A stretch of DNA of 64,000 nt from an uncultured Collinsella sp. (GCA_902479075.1 CABSNK010000009.1:16854-80853); one strand, 5' to 3'. Positions 50,225-59,715 are shown, numbered from the stretch's first letter. The notes: a model not told the origin generated them from the sequence alone. A program made the numbers and translations.

Positions 50225-50554
50225 CTACGCGAGTTTCTTAAAGAAGCAGGTACGGTTGCCGGTATGGCAGGCCGGACCCGGCGAGTCGACCTTGACCAGC
50301 AGCGTATCGCTATCGCAGTCGGCCCAGAGCTCCTTGACCTCTTGCATGTTGCCGCTCGTCGCGCCCTTGTTCCAGAGCTCCTGGCGGCTGCGGCTCCAAA
50401 ACCATGTGGTACCGGTCTTGAGCGTCAGCCCCACCGACTCCTCGTTCATCCAAGCAACCATAAGCACCTCGCTGGTGTCATACTGCTGAACCACACAAGG
50501 AATCAGCCCCTTGGCGTCGTATTTGAGCTCGGACGCAGTTGTCACTTGCTCCAT
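50225..50554 (-). CDS. hisI: Phosphoribosyl-AMP cyclohydrolase
   Basis: A 109-residue zinc enzyme for the third step. Visible are GLIPCVVQQYDTSEVLMVAWMN, TWFWSRSRQELWNKG, metal-binding DCDSDTLL and the C-terminal ACHTGNRTCFF with zinc cysteines. The ATG abuts the hisF stop (TAAATG). Confidence 0.96.
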   Translation of the reverse strand: MEQVTTASELKYDAKGLIPCVVQQYDTSEVLMVAWMNEESVGLTLKTGTTWFWSRSRQELWNKGATSGNMQEVKELWADCDSDTLLVKVDSPGPACHTGNRTCFFKKLA

Positions 50555-51337
50555 TTAAAAATCCAATCTCACGGGAATTCCCTGCGATGCCATATACTCT
50601 TTGACTTCGCGAATGCTGAAGGTTCCAAAGTGAAAGACGCTCGCCGCCAGCACGGCATCGGCCTCGCCCTCGATCACGCCCTCGGCAAAATGCTCGAGCG
50701 TGCCCACGCCGCCGCTCGCGATGACGGGGATTGGCACCGCGCGCGCCACGGCGCGGGTAAGCGCCAGGTCAAAGCCGGCCTTGGTGCCGTCGCGGTCCAT
50801 GCTGGTCAGCAAGATCTCGCCGGCGCCGCGGCGAGCCGCCTCCTCGGCCCACGCCACCGCGTCGATACCCGTGGCGTTGCGGCCTCCCGCGGTAAAGACC
50901 TCCCACTTGTCGGCACCGAATGCGCCGGGCAAACCGACGCGCTTGGCATCGATCGCCACGACCACGGCCTGGCTGCCAAACGCCGCGGCAGCCTGGCTAA
51001 TCAGCGACGGGTCGCGCACGGCGGCAGAGTTGAGCGACACCTTGTCAGCACCGGCGGCAACCATGGTGCGCATGCCAGCCAGGTCGCGAAAGCCGCCGCC
51101 CACGGTATAGGGAATGGCAAGCTCCTCGGCCGCATGCGCCGCCATCTCGATAGTCGTCGCGCGGTTGTCGCTCGTGGCGGTAATGTCCAGGAAGACGACC
51201 TCGTCCGCACCCTCGCGGTCGTAGGCACGCGCCAGCTCCACCGGATCGCCCGCATCGCGCAGGCTCACGAAGTTGACGCCCTTGACCACGCGACCGTCCT
51301 TAACATCCAGACAGGGAATCACACGCTTGGTAAGCAT
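50555..51337 (-). CDS. hisF: Imidazole glycerol phosphate synthase, cyclase subunit
   Basis: A 260-residue TIM barrel that forms IGP and AICAR with ammonia from HisH. Catalytic D11 is in PCLDVKDGRVVKG and the second Asp in VVAIDAKRV; phosphate sites read GGGFRD and ASGGVG. The AICAR released is a substrate of PurH in this window. Overlaps or abuts its neighbours. Confidence 0.97.
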   Translation of the reverse strand: MLTKRVIPCLDVKDGRVVKGVNFVSLRDAGDPVELARAYDREGADEVVFLDITATSDNRATTIEMAAHAAEELAIPYTVGGGFRDLAGMRTMVAAGADKVSLNSAAVRDPSLISQAAAAFGSQAVVVAIDAKRVGLPGAFGADKWEVFTAGGRNATGIDAVAWAEEAARRGAGEILLTSMDRDGTKAGFDLALTRAVARAVPIPVIASGGVGTLEHFAEGVIEGEADAVLAASVFHFGTFSIREVKEYMASQGIPVRLDF

Positions 51338-51340
51338 GGT

Positions 51341-52084
51341 CTACTCCTCCCCTCGGGCGGCGGTCAGCGCCTGTACCAGCGTAAAGCTGCCCTCGTAGAG
51401 CGCGCAACCGGTAATGGCGCCTTCAATTGCGCCCTCGTCCACCGCGGCAAGCGCGCGGATATCGTCGAGCGTCGAGATACCGCCCGACGCCACGACGGGA
51501 AAACCCGCAACCTCGGCCACATGGCGATACGCCGCCACATCGATGCCCGTCTGCATGCCATCACGCGCGATGTCGGTATACACCAGATGCTTAAAGCCCA
51601 GCTCGGAAAGCTGCGCCACGGCATCGTCGAGCGCCACGCCCGCGCCGTCACGCCAGCCGTTCACCTTAACCTGGCCGTCGCGTGCGGCAATGTCAGCCAC
51701 CAGCAGCTCGCCAAAACCTTTGGCTGCCACCTCGGCAAAACCCGGCTCGGTCACCAGCACGGTACCCAGCGCAATGCGGCGCGCACCGTAGCCGACCAAC
51801 TCGTCGATGCGCGCGAGCGAGCGGACGCCGCCGCCCACGTCCACGGACAGACCGTCGACGCCGCAGATGGCCTTAATCGCCGCCGAGTTGGCGGCGCATG
51901 CGTCCTCGTCCTCGCCAAAGGCAGCGGACAGGTCGACGACGTGCACCCAGCTCGCGCCCTGCTCGGCAAACGAGCGGGCAACGGCCACGGGGTCGTCGGA
52001 ATACACCTTGCAGCGGCTGCGGTCACCGCGCTCCAGGCGCACGACCTTGCCGCCGATCAGATCGATTGCGGGAAACAGGATCAT
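51341..52084 (-). CDS. hisA: ProFAR isomerase
   Basis: A 247-residue TIM barrel for the fourth step. Base D8 in PAIDLIGGKVVRLERGD, acid in YTDIARDGMQTG, phosphate sites VGGGVRS and ASGGIS. Overlaps hisH by 4 bp (ATGA) and ends 3 bp before hisF. Confidence 0.96.
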   Translation of the reverse strand: MILFPAIDLIGGKVVRLERGDRSRCKVYSDDPVAVARSFAEQGASWVHVVDLSAAFGEDEDACAANSAAIKAICGVDGLSVDVGGGVRSLARIDELVGYGARRIALGTVLVTEPGFAEVAAKGFGELLVADIAARDGQVKVNGWRDGAGVALDDAVAQLSELGFKHLVYTDIARDGMQTGIDVAAYRHVAEVAGFPVVASGGISTLDDIRALAAVDEGAIEGAITGCALYEGSFTLVQALTAARGEE

Positions 52085-52782
52085 CGGCCACCCTCCTCGA
52101 CGATGCTCACGAAGTTCTTAAGGATGCGCTGACCCAGCGCGGAGGATTTCTCGGGATGGAACTGGCAGCCCCACACGTTGCCATGGCGCACGATGCACGG
52201 GAAGCTCCGCGTATAGTGCGTGAGCGCCAGCACATCGGCGGCATCGGCGTCGTCGGCCACCGCATAGCTGTGGGTGAAATACATGTTGGCACCCTCAGCA
52301 AAACCGGCAAGCAGCGGATCTGCCGCACCGGCGGACGTCATGTGCACCTGGTCCCAGCCCACGTGCGGCACCTTCAGGCGGCTCGACTCCAAGCGCGTGC
52401 ACGAACCGCGCATAATACCCAGGCCATCGACCCATGGACCACCATCCTGCTCGGAGGCGCTGCCGTCGGCGACCACGCCCTCGTCCGCAGGCACGCCCTC
52501 GTTGCCGCGCTCAAAAAACAGCTGAAGCCCCAGGCAGATGCCGAGCAGCGGAATCCCGGCGGCGACGGCATCGAGCACGGCCACCTCCTCGCCGCTCCGA
52601 CGCATAAAGGCGATCGCGTCATAGAACGCGCCCACGCCCGGGATGACCAGGCCGTCGGCGTTGCAGATCTGCTCCGGATCGTCCGACGTGCAGGCGGCGG
52701 CACCGGCGCGCGCAAGCCCGCGCACGACGCTCGACAAGTTGCCCTTGTGGTAGTCGACCACCACGATCTTCGGTTCGCCCAC
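52081..52782 (-). CDS. hisH: Imidazole glycerol phosphate synthase, glutaminase subunit
   Basis: A 233-residue class I glutamine amidotransferase giving ammonia to HisF. Nucleophile C83 in GICLGLQLFF; the His-Glu pair in CQFHPEKSS. An acidic insert of about 20 residues (NEGVPADEGVVADGSASEQDG) follows the nucleophile helix. The GTG start is fixed by AAGGAGGGTCGC. Confidence 0.95.
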   Translation of the reverse strand: MGEPKIVVVDYHKGNLSSVVRGLARAGAAACTSDDPEQICNADGLVIPGVGAFYDAIAFMRRSGEEVAVLDAVAAGIPLLGICLGLQLFFERGNEGVPADEGVVADGSASEQDGGPWVDGLGIMRGSCTRLESSRLKVPHVGWDQVHMTSAGAADPLLAGFAEGANMYFTHSYAVADDADAADVLALTHYTRSFPCIVRHGNVWGCQFHPEKSSALGQRILKNFVSIVEEGGR

Positions 52783-52805
52783 GCGACCCTCCTTTTCCCA
52801 TTCAA

Positions 52806-52828
52806 AACCTGTCCCTTTTTGGCAGGTT
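52806..52828. repeat. AACCTG...CAGGTT dispersed repeat overlapping the hisB stop
   Basis: AACCTGTCCC then a T-run and GGCAGGTT forms a 6-bp-arm palindrome related to 1586-1614 and 5475-5554. Its last two bases are part of the hisB stop codon. It lies between hisB and hisH. Confidence 0.65.
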
Positions 52829-53414
52829 ACAGCGAGCCCTTGGTGCTGGGGATGCCCTGCACGCGGGGATCGAGCTCGCAGGCGCGGCGCATTGTGCGGC
52901 CCACGGCCTTAAAGGCGGCCTCGATAATGTGATGCGAGTTGCCGCCCGCCAGTTCGCGCACATGCAGTGTGAGCTTGGCGTCGCGCGCAAAAGCGTAGAA
53001 GAACTCGACAGCCAGCTCGGTATCGAAGGTGCCCACGCGCTCGGTTGGCACGGGCAGCTCGCAATAGGCCTGCCCGCGGCCCGAGATATCCACGGCGGCC
53101 ATCACGAGCGTCTCGTCCATGGCAATCGCCGCGTCGGCAAAGCGTGTAATGCCCGCCTTGTCGCCCAGCGCCTGGCAGAACGCCTCGCCCAGCACAATAC
53201 CCGTGTCCTCGACGGTATGATGCGCATCGACCTCAACATCGCCCACCGCATGCACCGTCAAATCGAACAGGCCATGGCGGCCAAAGGCGTTGAGCATGTG
53301 GTCGAAAAACGGCACGCCGGTCGAGATATCGCACGTACCGGTTCCATCCAGGTCGAGCTTGACGACAATGTCGGTCTCACCCGTCTTGCGGGTCACCTCG
53401 GCATAACGGCCCAT
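52827..53414 (-). CDS. hisB: Imidazoleglycerol-phosphate dehydratase (monofunctional)
   Basis: A 195-residue dehydratase for the sixth step, with DISTGVPFFDHML, DAHHTVEDTGI and ELAGGNSHHIIEAAFKA (metal-binding histidines). It has no phosphatase domain, unlike E. coli HisB. It abuts hisC (stop-start). Confidence 0.97.
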   Translation of the reverse strand: MGRYAEVTRKTGETDIVVKLDLDGTGTCDISTGVPFFDHMLNAFGRHGLFDLTVHAVGDVEVDAHHTVEDTGIVLGEAFCQALGDKAGITRFADAAIAMDETLVMAAVDISGRGQAYCELPVPTERVGTFDTELAVEFFYAFARDAKLTLHVRELAGGNSHHIIEAAFKAVGRTMRRACELDPRVQGIPSTKGSL

Positions 53415-54530
53415 CTACATCTCCTCCTTCACCAGCGCGGCAAACGCAGCCAGCACCTCGTCGTTTTCCTGCGGCGTACCCACAGTGATGCGCAGACAGT
53501 CCGCAAGGCCCGGCGCATAGCTAAAGTCGCGCACCAAAATCGAGTACTCGTCGCGCAGGCGCTCGCGCACGCGTGTGGCATGTGGCGTGCGTACGAGCAC
53601 AAAGTTCGCCGCGCTCGGCCACACCTCCACGGGCAAGCCCTCGGCAGCCATCGCGCGCAGAGCGGCCTGTTCGCGTTCGCGCTCGGATGCGACCTGCGCC
53701 ACCACGGGCGTGTAGGCATCACGGGCACGCACGCAGGCAAGTGCTGCCGCCTGGCTCAGTACGTTGACCGAATAGATCTGGCGAATCGCCGCGAACACGT
53801 CGATGACTTCGGGCGCCGCAATCACATAGCCCAGACGCGTGCCGGCAGCGCCAAACGCCTTGGACAACGTATGCAGAATCACCAGGTTGGGATGCTCGGC
53901 GATAAGCCCCTGCGCCGTGGTGGCCGCGCCAAACGAATCGTCGGCAAACTCAACGTAGGCCTCGTCGACCATTACCATGCCGGGGCACGCATCGCACAGC
54001 GCCGCGACAAAGTCGAGCGGTGCCACGTCACCCGTGGGGTTATTGGGCGAGGTCACGATTGCCAGGTTGCACTCGGACGCCGCCGCAAGCGCAGCTGCCT
54101 GGTCGAGCTCAAAGGTCGCGGGGTCGCGCCACACGTCGCGCACCTCGGTCTGGCAGAGCGACGCAAAGAACGCGTACTCGCTAAAGCACGGCGGGCAGTT
54201 GAGCAGGGTCCGTCCCGCGCCGCCAAACGCCAACAGGTAGTTATAGAGCAGCTCGTCGCCGCCGTTGCCCACGCAGACATTCTCGCGCGTCACACCATGC
54301 CAAGCGGCGAGCTCGTCGCGCAGGTCGTTGGACATGGGATCGGGGTAGCGGTTGAGCGGCGTGGCAGCCAGGACGGCGTCGACCGCCTCGCGCACGCCGG
54401 CCGGTACGGGATAGGTGTTCTCGTTGGCCGAAAGATTGATGCGCGTGGGCGTAAAGTTGGGATCGTAGGGCTCAATGCCGGCCAAGTAGGGCTGGACGAG
54501 CTCCTTCATGCGCGGCGTGAGTTCGGACAT
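53415..54530 (-). CDS. hisC: Histidinol-phosphate aminotransferase
   Basis: A 371-residue PLP enzyme for the seventh step. INLSANENTYP, VGNGGDELL, TSPNNPTGD, VDEAYVEFA, the PLP lysine in TLSKAFGAAGTRLGY and the C-terminal FVLVRTPHATRVRERL are visible. AAGGAGGCCTAAT precedes the ATG and contains the hisD stop. Confidence 0.96.
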   Translation of the reverse strand: MSELTPRMKELVQPYLAGIEPYDPNFTPTRINLSANENTYPVPAGVREAVDAVLAATPLNRYPDPMSNDLRDELAAWHGVTRENVCVGNGGDELLYNYLLAFGGAGRTLLNCPPCFSEYAFFASLCQTEVRDVWRDPATFELDQAAALAAASECNLAIVTSPNNPTGDVAPLDFVAALCDACPGMVMVDEAYVEFADDSFGAATTAQGLIAEHPNLVILHTLSKAFGAAGTRLGYVIAAPEVIDVFAAIRQIYSVNVLSQAAALACVRARDAYTPVVAQVASEREREQAALRAMAAEGLPVEVWPSAANFVLVRTPHATRVRERLRDEYSILVRDFSYAPGLADCLRITVGTPQENDEVLAAFAALVKEEM

Positions 54531-54531
54531 A

Positions 54532-55968
54532 TTAGGCCTCCTTGCCAGTCGCGCCGGCGCCATCAGCGCTTGCAGCCGCCAGGTCCACGCCCTCGGCAAC
54601 CGTCGCCACGGCGTCGCCCGGCCAGGCAACCTTGGTCAGGTCGGCCGCGGCGAGCGACTCGGCGCTCACGGCATCCTCGCCCTGCTCCAACACGCGGCGG
54701 CGCAGCGCGGCGGAAAGCGCGTGTGCCCACAGACCCTCGGCCTCGGCGAGGCGCTGCGTGGCAGGAGCATCGGAGAGCAGGCCCTCAGGCGTATAGCAAA
54801 TGACGCTCGAGCGCTTGACGAACTCCTCCACCGAAAGCGGGTTGGAGAACATGGCCGTGCCGCCGGTCGGCAGCGTGTGGTTGGGGCCGGCAACATAATC
54901 GCCGAGCGGCTCGGAGCTCCACGCGCCCACAAAGATGGCGCCGGCGTTGCGAATGCCGCCGAGCAGGCCCATCGCGTCCTTGCAGTGCAGCTCCAGGTGC
55001 TCGGGCGCCACGGTGTTCACCGCCTCGACGGCAGCAGCCATATCGGCGGCCACCACGATGGTGCCCTCGTTGTCGAGTGAGGCGCGCGTGATCTCGGCAC
55101 GTGGGGACTGCGCCACCAGAATATCGATACCCGCCTCGACCTCGCGCGCAAACTGCTCGTCGCAGGTCACCAGATAGCAGGCTGCCAGCGGGTCGTGCTC
55201 GGCCTGAGCCATCAGGTCTGCCGCGACCACCATGGGCTTGGCCGTGGCGTCGGCCAGCACGCAGACCTCGGAGGGACCGGCGACCATATCGATACCCACG
55301 TCACCCGAGACAATCTGTTTGGCAGCGGCGACAAAGGCGTTGCCCGGGCCGGTGATTTTGTCGACGCGCGGAATGGTCTCGGTACCGTACGCCAGTGCGG
55401 CCACGGCCTGGGCGCCGCCCACCATATAGATCTCGTCCACGCCGCCGAGCTTTGCCGCGGCGAGCGTGTAGGGGCTGATCAGGCCGTCCTTTTGCGGCGG
55501 GGTCACCATGACCACGCGCTCAACGCCGGCGACCTTGGCGGGAATGGCATTCATGAGCACCGTGGAGGGATACTGCGCACGGCCGCCCGGCACGTAGATG
55601 CCAGCCGCGGCAAGCGGGGTCACCTTAACGCCGAGCATCGTGCCGTCCGGGCGCGTGGTAAACCAGCTCTGCTCGAGCTCGCGCTGGTGGAACTCACGAA
55701 TCTGGCGCGCAGCCTTCTCGAGCGCGGCGACAAAGGCCGGATCGAGGCCTTCGAGCGCGGCATCGATCTGCTCTTGCGGCAGACGGAAGCTCTGCAGCTC
55801 AACGCCGTCAAAGCGCTGGCAATAGTCGCGCACCGCAGCATCGCCGTTGGCACGCACGTTGGCCACGATATCGCGGGCGGCGTCGACGATGTTTTGCGGC
55901 AGCACGCCCTTACGGTTGAGCTGGTTGGTAACGAGGCGCTCGCCGGGAGCAAGCTTGATGGTCTTCAT
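54532..55968 (-). CDS. hisD: Histidinol dehydrogenase
   Basis: A 478-residue zinc enzyme oxidising histidinol to histidine in two steps. Visible are GIYVPGGRAQYPSTVLMNAIPA, VDKITGPGNAFVAAAK, DMVAGPSEVCVLAD, AQAEHDP and NHTLPTGGTAMFSNPLSV. An Ala-rich C-terminal tail (about 45 residues) extends beyond the usual end. 105 bp separate it from hisZG. Confidence 0.97.
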   Translation of the reverse strand: MKTIKLAPGERLVTNQLNRKGVLPQNIVDAARDIVANVRANGDAAVRDYCQRFDGVELQSFRLPQEQIDAALEGLDPAFVAALEKAARQIREFHQRELEQSWFTTRPDGTMLGVKVTPLAAAGIYVPGGRAQYPSTVLMNAIPAKVAGVERVVMVTPPQKDGLISPYTLAAAKLGGVDEIYMVGGAQAVAALAYGTETIPRVDKITGPGNAFVAAAKQIVSGDVGIDMVAGPSEVCVLADATAKPMVVAADLMAQAEHDPLAACYLVTCDEQFAREVEAGIDILVAQSPRAEITRASLDNEGTIVVAADMAAAVEAVNTVAPEHLELHCKDAMGLLGGIRNAGAIFVGAWSSEPLGDYVAGPNHTLPTGGTAMFSNPLSVEEFVKRSSVICYTPEGLLSDAPATQRLAEAEGLWAHALSAALRRRVLEQGEDAVSAESLAAADLTKVAWPGDAVATVAEGVDLAAASADGAGATGKEA

Positions 55969-56073
55969 ATCGGTATCCCCTATCGGTCGAGGTTTTGTTC
56001 GAAAAACGAGAGACCGGGCAGCGGCACCAATCGGTCCGCAGTCCGGATATGGGGGCGCCCGTGCGTGCTCGCG

Positions 56074-57789
56074 CTATTGTGCCGAGCCCGCGACGGGCTC
56101 AAAATGCTTGTCCTTCACGGCCGCGGCCAGGCGATCTGCCAGGTTGCGAACGCGCGGATCCAGGCGCGCGGCACCCGGATTGACGAAGAAGCGGGCCGTG
56201 CAGTCCATGATGCGGCCGGTGATAACCAGGTCGTTGTCGCGCAGGGTGGCACCCGTGGCGGTAATGTCCACGATGCGGTCGGTCATGCCGACGATGGGAC
56301 CCAGCTCGATGTTGCCGTGCAGCGAGACGATATCGGCGTTCACGCCTCGCTCGGCATACCAAGCGCTCGCAATGCGCGGATACTTGGTGGCCACGCGAAG
56401 CGACCCGCGGCGGGCATAGTTGCGCTCGGCCTGGCCGGCGCGCCACGCGGGCTCCGCCTCTATAAACGTGCACAGGCCGTAGCCCAAATCGACCAGCTGC
56501 AGCAAGTTGAGGTCGGCCTCGATAAGCGAGTCCCAGCCGCAGATGCCGCAGTCGGCGCCGCCGCAGCCCACAAAGGCGGGCGCGTCGCTGGGGCGCACGA
56601 TGACAAACTCGATATCGCCGACCGAACCCTCGCCGGCACGCGTGTCGCGGCCGCGCACGATGAGGTGACGACCAGGATCGCGCAGCTCCGAGACATCCAA
56701 GCCCGCTGCCTCGAGCACGTCAAGCGTGTCGGCCTTAAGCGAGCCCTTGGGCACGGCAATGCGCAGCGGACCTTCGGCGCCACGGCCCACGGCGTGATCG
56801 CCGTCGGAAGCGGCGTCCTCGGCCGAGGTGCGCGCGGCCTCCAGACGCTCGAGCGAAAAAGCGAAGCCCGCCGCCGGCACCTCGACGCCGTCGCCGAACG
56901 CGCCGGTAAAGATGGAGTCGTAGCGACCGCCCGAGCCCACCGGATCGGGCAGTCCGCCGGCATAGGCCTTAAAGACCAGGCCCGTGTAGTAATCAAACGA
57001 GTTCATGATGGAGAAGTCGAAGGACAGCACCTGAGCGTCCTCGGGAGCCAGGCCCTCGACCAGGGCACGCAGCTCGCGCGTGAGCGGCGCAACAATGCCC
57101 GCCGCCGCCAGCAGCGCGTCGACGCGGTCGAGCACCTCGGCACCACCGTGCAGGCGCGGCAGCTCGCTAATGGCGGCCTTGACGGCCTCGGGCTCGGCAC
57201 TTGCCGCCACGCGGGCATCGAGGCCCACAAAGTCGTTGGCGTGCACGCAGCGCAGCGCCTCGGCAGCCAGCTCGCGATCTTCGCACGCCGCAAGCAGTTC
57301 CTTAAACGGACGCACACTGCCCGCGATAATGCGCGCACCGGGAAGTGCCAGCTTGCGCACGGCCTCGGCGACCAGTGAGACAATCTCGACATCGCCCGCG
57401 GTGTCGCCCGCGCCGATGAGCTCAAAACCCAGTTGCGTAAACTGACGCGAGCCACCGGCATTGCGCTGACACTCGCGGACCACCGGCGCCTCATAGCGCA
57501 GGCGCAGCGGCAGATCGGCCGCACGCATGCGAGTCGAAACCAGGCGAACGATCGGCAGCGTGTTGTCGGGACGGACCACCAGCAGGCGACCGTCGTCATC
57601 AAAGAGCTTAAACGGCGTGTCCGCAATGCGGCCGCCCTCCTCGAGCGAGCCCTTGTCCTCGAGCAGCGGCGTCTCGACCGGAAGGTAATGATGCTCCCTG
57701 AAGCAGCCCTTCACCGTACATGCGATCTCCTCGCGCGCCTGAGCCTCCTCGGGCAATATGTCCCGGAATCCCCACGGTGTGGCCGTCAT
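56074..57789 (-). CDS. hisZ-hisG: Fused ATP phosphoribosyltransferase: regulatory HisZ plus catalytic HisG
   Basis: A 571-residue fusion. Residues about 1-330 are HisZ, a HisRS-like regulatory domain (WGFRDILPEEAQ, VRPDNTLPIVRLV, GFELIGAG, GGRYDSIFTGAFG). Residues about 350-571 are the short-form HisG (RIAVPKGSLKADTLDVLEAAG, EFVIVRPSDAPAFV, IASAWYAERGVNADIVSLHGNIELGPI, DRIVDITATGATLRDNDL). Short HisG normally needs a separate HisZ for activity and histidine feedback; here both are one polypeptide with an Asp/Ala-rich linker. First gene of the operon. Confidence 0.95.
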   Translation of the reverse strand: MTATPWGFRDILPEEAQAREEIACTVKGCFREHHYLPVETPLLEDKGSLEEGGRIADTPFKLFDDDGRLLVVRPDNTLPIVRLVSTRMRAADLPLRLRYEAPVVRECQRNAGGSRQFTQLGFELIGAGDTAGDVEIVSLVAEAVRKLALPGARIIAGSVRPFKELLAACEDRELAAEALRCVHANDFVGLDARVAASAEPEAVKAAISELPRLHGGAEVLDRVDALLAAAGIVAPLTRELRALVEGLAPEDAQVLSFDFSIMNSFDYYTGLVFKAYAGGLPDPVGSGGRYDSIFTGAFGDGVEVPAAGFAFSLERLEAARTSAEDAASDGDHAVGRGAEGPLRIAVPKGSLKADTLDVLEAAGLDVSELRDPGRHLIVRGRDTRAGEGSVGDIEFVIVRPSDAPAFVGCGGADCGICGWDSLIEADLNLLQLVDLGYGLCTFIEAEPAWRAGQAERNYARRGSLRVATKYPRIASAWYAERGVNADIVSLHGNIELGPIVGMTDRIVDITATGATLRDNDLVITGRIMDCTARFFVNPGAARLDPRVRNLADRLAAAVKDKHFEPVAGSAQ

Positions 57790-57824
57790 CTGGTGAGCCT
57801 CCTCATGCTGCGTTTCATATAGAA

Positions 57825-57856
57825 CAGAAGACCGGCATAGCTCCGCCGGTCTTCTG
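57825..57856 (-). other. Hairpin between the epimerase gene and hisZG
   Basis: A perfect 12-bp stem (CAGAAGACCGGC with GCCGGTCTTCTG, 8-nt loop) in the 169-bp gap. On the minus strand it is followed by TTCTATAT rather than a T-run. It may be the terminator of the upstream gene or a structure in the his leader. No His-rich leader peptide or T-box was seen. Confidence 0.6.
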
Positions 57857-57958
57857 GGTACTTTAGCATACTAGAGTGCTTGCGGGGAAAATCCATCGCA
57901 GCCGCTCACACCGTATTCATTTGGAAACATAGGGCAGATTGCCGCAACCCAACCCCAC

Positions 57959-58795
57959 CTAGGCGCCAATCGCGCGTCGGTACTCCGCCATAACCTGAGC
58001 GTCGGCCGCCGCAGGATTGGCGAAATAGCGCCAGTCATAGGTCTCGGCCGAAACAACTCCGCGATAGCCGCGCGCCACCAGCCTATCCAGGTCGGCGCGC
58101 ATATCGCGGTCGCCGTCACCCCAGGCAAGATGCGTCGTGCCGTCTGCCGCAACATCGACAAAATGCACGTGGGCGACATCATCGCCAAGCAGATCGAAAT
58201 AATCGTCGATGGTATCCCCCGCCACCGCCATAGCGCCCAAATCCAGACACGCCTTAAGTGCCGGATGATCAACTGCCTCGATCATGCGCTTCGTGTCGGC
58301 CGCCGAGTTCACGATCATCGACTCAACCGGCTGTAGGGCCTCGAGCACCAGCCGCACGCCGCGCTCTCCCGCATGCTCGGCAATCGCACGCAGCATCGAG
58401 GCACTTCGACCCCACGCGTCCTCAATCGGCTCGTTCAAAAATGCCCAGCCGCTCGAAACCATGACCTGCTCGGCTCCAAGTTCCTCCGCAATGTCTACAA
58501 CGTTCTTAAAGTACGCGAGTGTGCGGGCACGCGCCTCATTCCCGCGCGCCGCGATATTCCACGGCTTGGGGTTGTTCTGTTCGGGACAAAGCCCCACAAT
58601 CCGAACCCCATACCGCTGTGACAGCTCCCGCACCTGCTCGAGCGAATCGTATCCATGGCAATCGACATACAGATGCATCGCCCCGGTCCAAAGCTCGCAA
58701 CACGTATAGCCCGAGGCCGCTGCCGAAGAAAAGAATTCCTCAAGGTCAAAATAACGATGGCTGATATTCATGACGGCAAGCTGCGGATACTCCAT
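57959..58795 (-). CDS. Sugar phosphate isomerase/epimerase-like TIM barrel (FrlC-like candidate)
   Basis: A 278-residue xylose-isomerase-like TIM barrel (ISHRYFDLEEFF, VGLCPEQNNP, VMVSSGWAF, VLEALQPVESMIVN, CLDLGAMAVAGD, VHFVDVA). The metal-binding Glu, Asp, His and Glu of the family are in EALQ, LDLG, HVHFVD and SAETYD. In E. coli, FrlC of this type interconverts psicoselysine and fructoselysine. Its place after a mannose-type PTS and a SIS-domain enzyme supports that kind of role. ATG follows AAAGGTGG. Confidence 0.82.
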   Translation of the reverse strand: MEYPQLAVMNISHRYFDLEEFFSSAAASGYTCCELWTGAMHLYVDCHGYDSLEQVRELSQRYGVRIVGLCPEQNNPKPWNIAARGNEARARTLAYFKNVVDIAEELGAEQVMVSSGWAFLNEPIEDAWGRSASMLRAIAEHAGERGVRLVLEALQPVESMIVNSAADTKRMIEAVDHPALKACLDLGAMAVAGDTIDDYFDLLGDDVAHVHFVDVAADGTTHLAWGDGDRDMRADLDRLVARGYRGVVSAETYDWRYFANPAAADAQVMAEYRRAIGA

Positions 58796-58878
58796 CTTGT
58801 CCACCTTTCGGCAAAAGGGCGCCGCAGCACAGTGTGCGCGACGCCCCCTCTTACATTGTTCTCATTATGACGGATACT

Positions 58879-59715
58879 CTACTGGACACCAAGCACTCCA
58901 AAGAACGCGCCGGCGATACTCACGAGCAGGATTACGAGCATGATGAGCAGCGGATTCATCTTCTTCTTGAGCATGAGATAGACGATTCCAAACAGCCCCA
59001 TCGTGACAAAGCCCGGGAAGATTCCGTTGAGCAGCTCGGCGAGCGTCTGGGCACCATCGCCTGCGCCGACCATGAGCGGAATGTCCACGGTGACCATCTC
59101 CATGGTCATAGCACCGATCACCATGGCGCCCATGATGGAGGCCATCTTGACGATCGTGTCCATAATGCCCGATTCCTGGACCTTGCTGATCATGTCCGAG
59201 CCAAAGCGATATCCCACAAACGTCAGCAGGTAACGGATGATGTAGTGAGGGACGTTGAACACGAGCAGGAACAAAATCGGGCCAAGAATAGAGCCCTGCA
59301 GTGCCAGCGACGTGCCTACACCCGTTGCCAAAATTCGCAGCGTGCCCCAGTAGAAGGCATCGCCCACGCCGGACAGCGGTCCCATCAAAGCAAGCTTGAC
59401 ATTAGAGATCGCGCTCGTGTCAAAGCTATCGTCAGTAGCGTTGACCTCCTCCATTGCAGCGGCGATGGACATGGGAAGCGTCGAGATGTACGGCGTGACG
59501 TTATAGAGCTCCATATGGCGCTTAAGGGCGGCCTTAAAGTCCGCATCCTGCGGATACAGCTTGCGAAGGATCGGCATAAGGGCCCACATAAAGCCGATAT
59601 GGCCCATACGCTCGTAGTTCCAGGAATGCTCATAGGGAATCGAGCGCCAGAACAGCTTCTTAAGGTCTGCGCGGGAAATCAGCCCGTCGTAAGAAGACTC
59701 GAACTTAAAACTCAT
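58879..59715 (-). CDS. PTS mannose-family IID component
   Basis: A 278-residue membrane subunit that forms the transport channel with IIC. It shows RADLKKLFWRSIPYEHSWNYERMG at the N-terminus and ALMGPLSGVGDAFYWGTLRI, both typical. The ATG lies inside the end of the IIC gene (11-bp overlap). Confidence 0.95.
   Translation of the reverse strand: MSFKFESSYDGLISRADLKKLFWRSIPYEHSWNYERMGHIGFMWALMPILRKLYPQDADFKAALKRHMELYNVTPYISTLPMSIAAAMEEVNATDDSFDTSAISNVKLALMGPLSGVGDAFYWGTLRILATGVGTSLALQGSILGPILFLLVFNVPHYIIRYLLTFVGYRFGSDMISKVQESGIMDTIVKMASIMGAMVIGAMTMEMVTVDIPLMVGAGDGAQTLAELLNGIFPGFVTMGLFGIVYLMLKKKMNPLLIMLVILLVSIAGAFFGVLGVQ

Noticed and set aside
57790..57958. Histidine attenuator or T-box before hisZG
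   Set aside because: A hairpin exists but there is no His-codon run, no T-box sequence and no alternative pairing that I could see.
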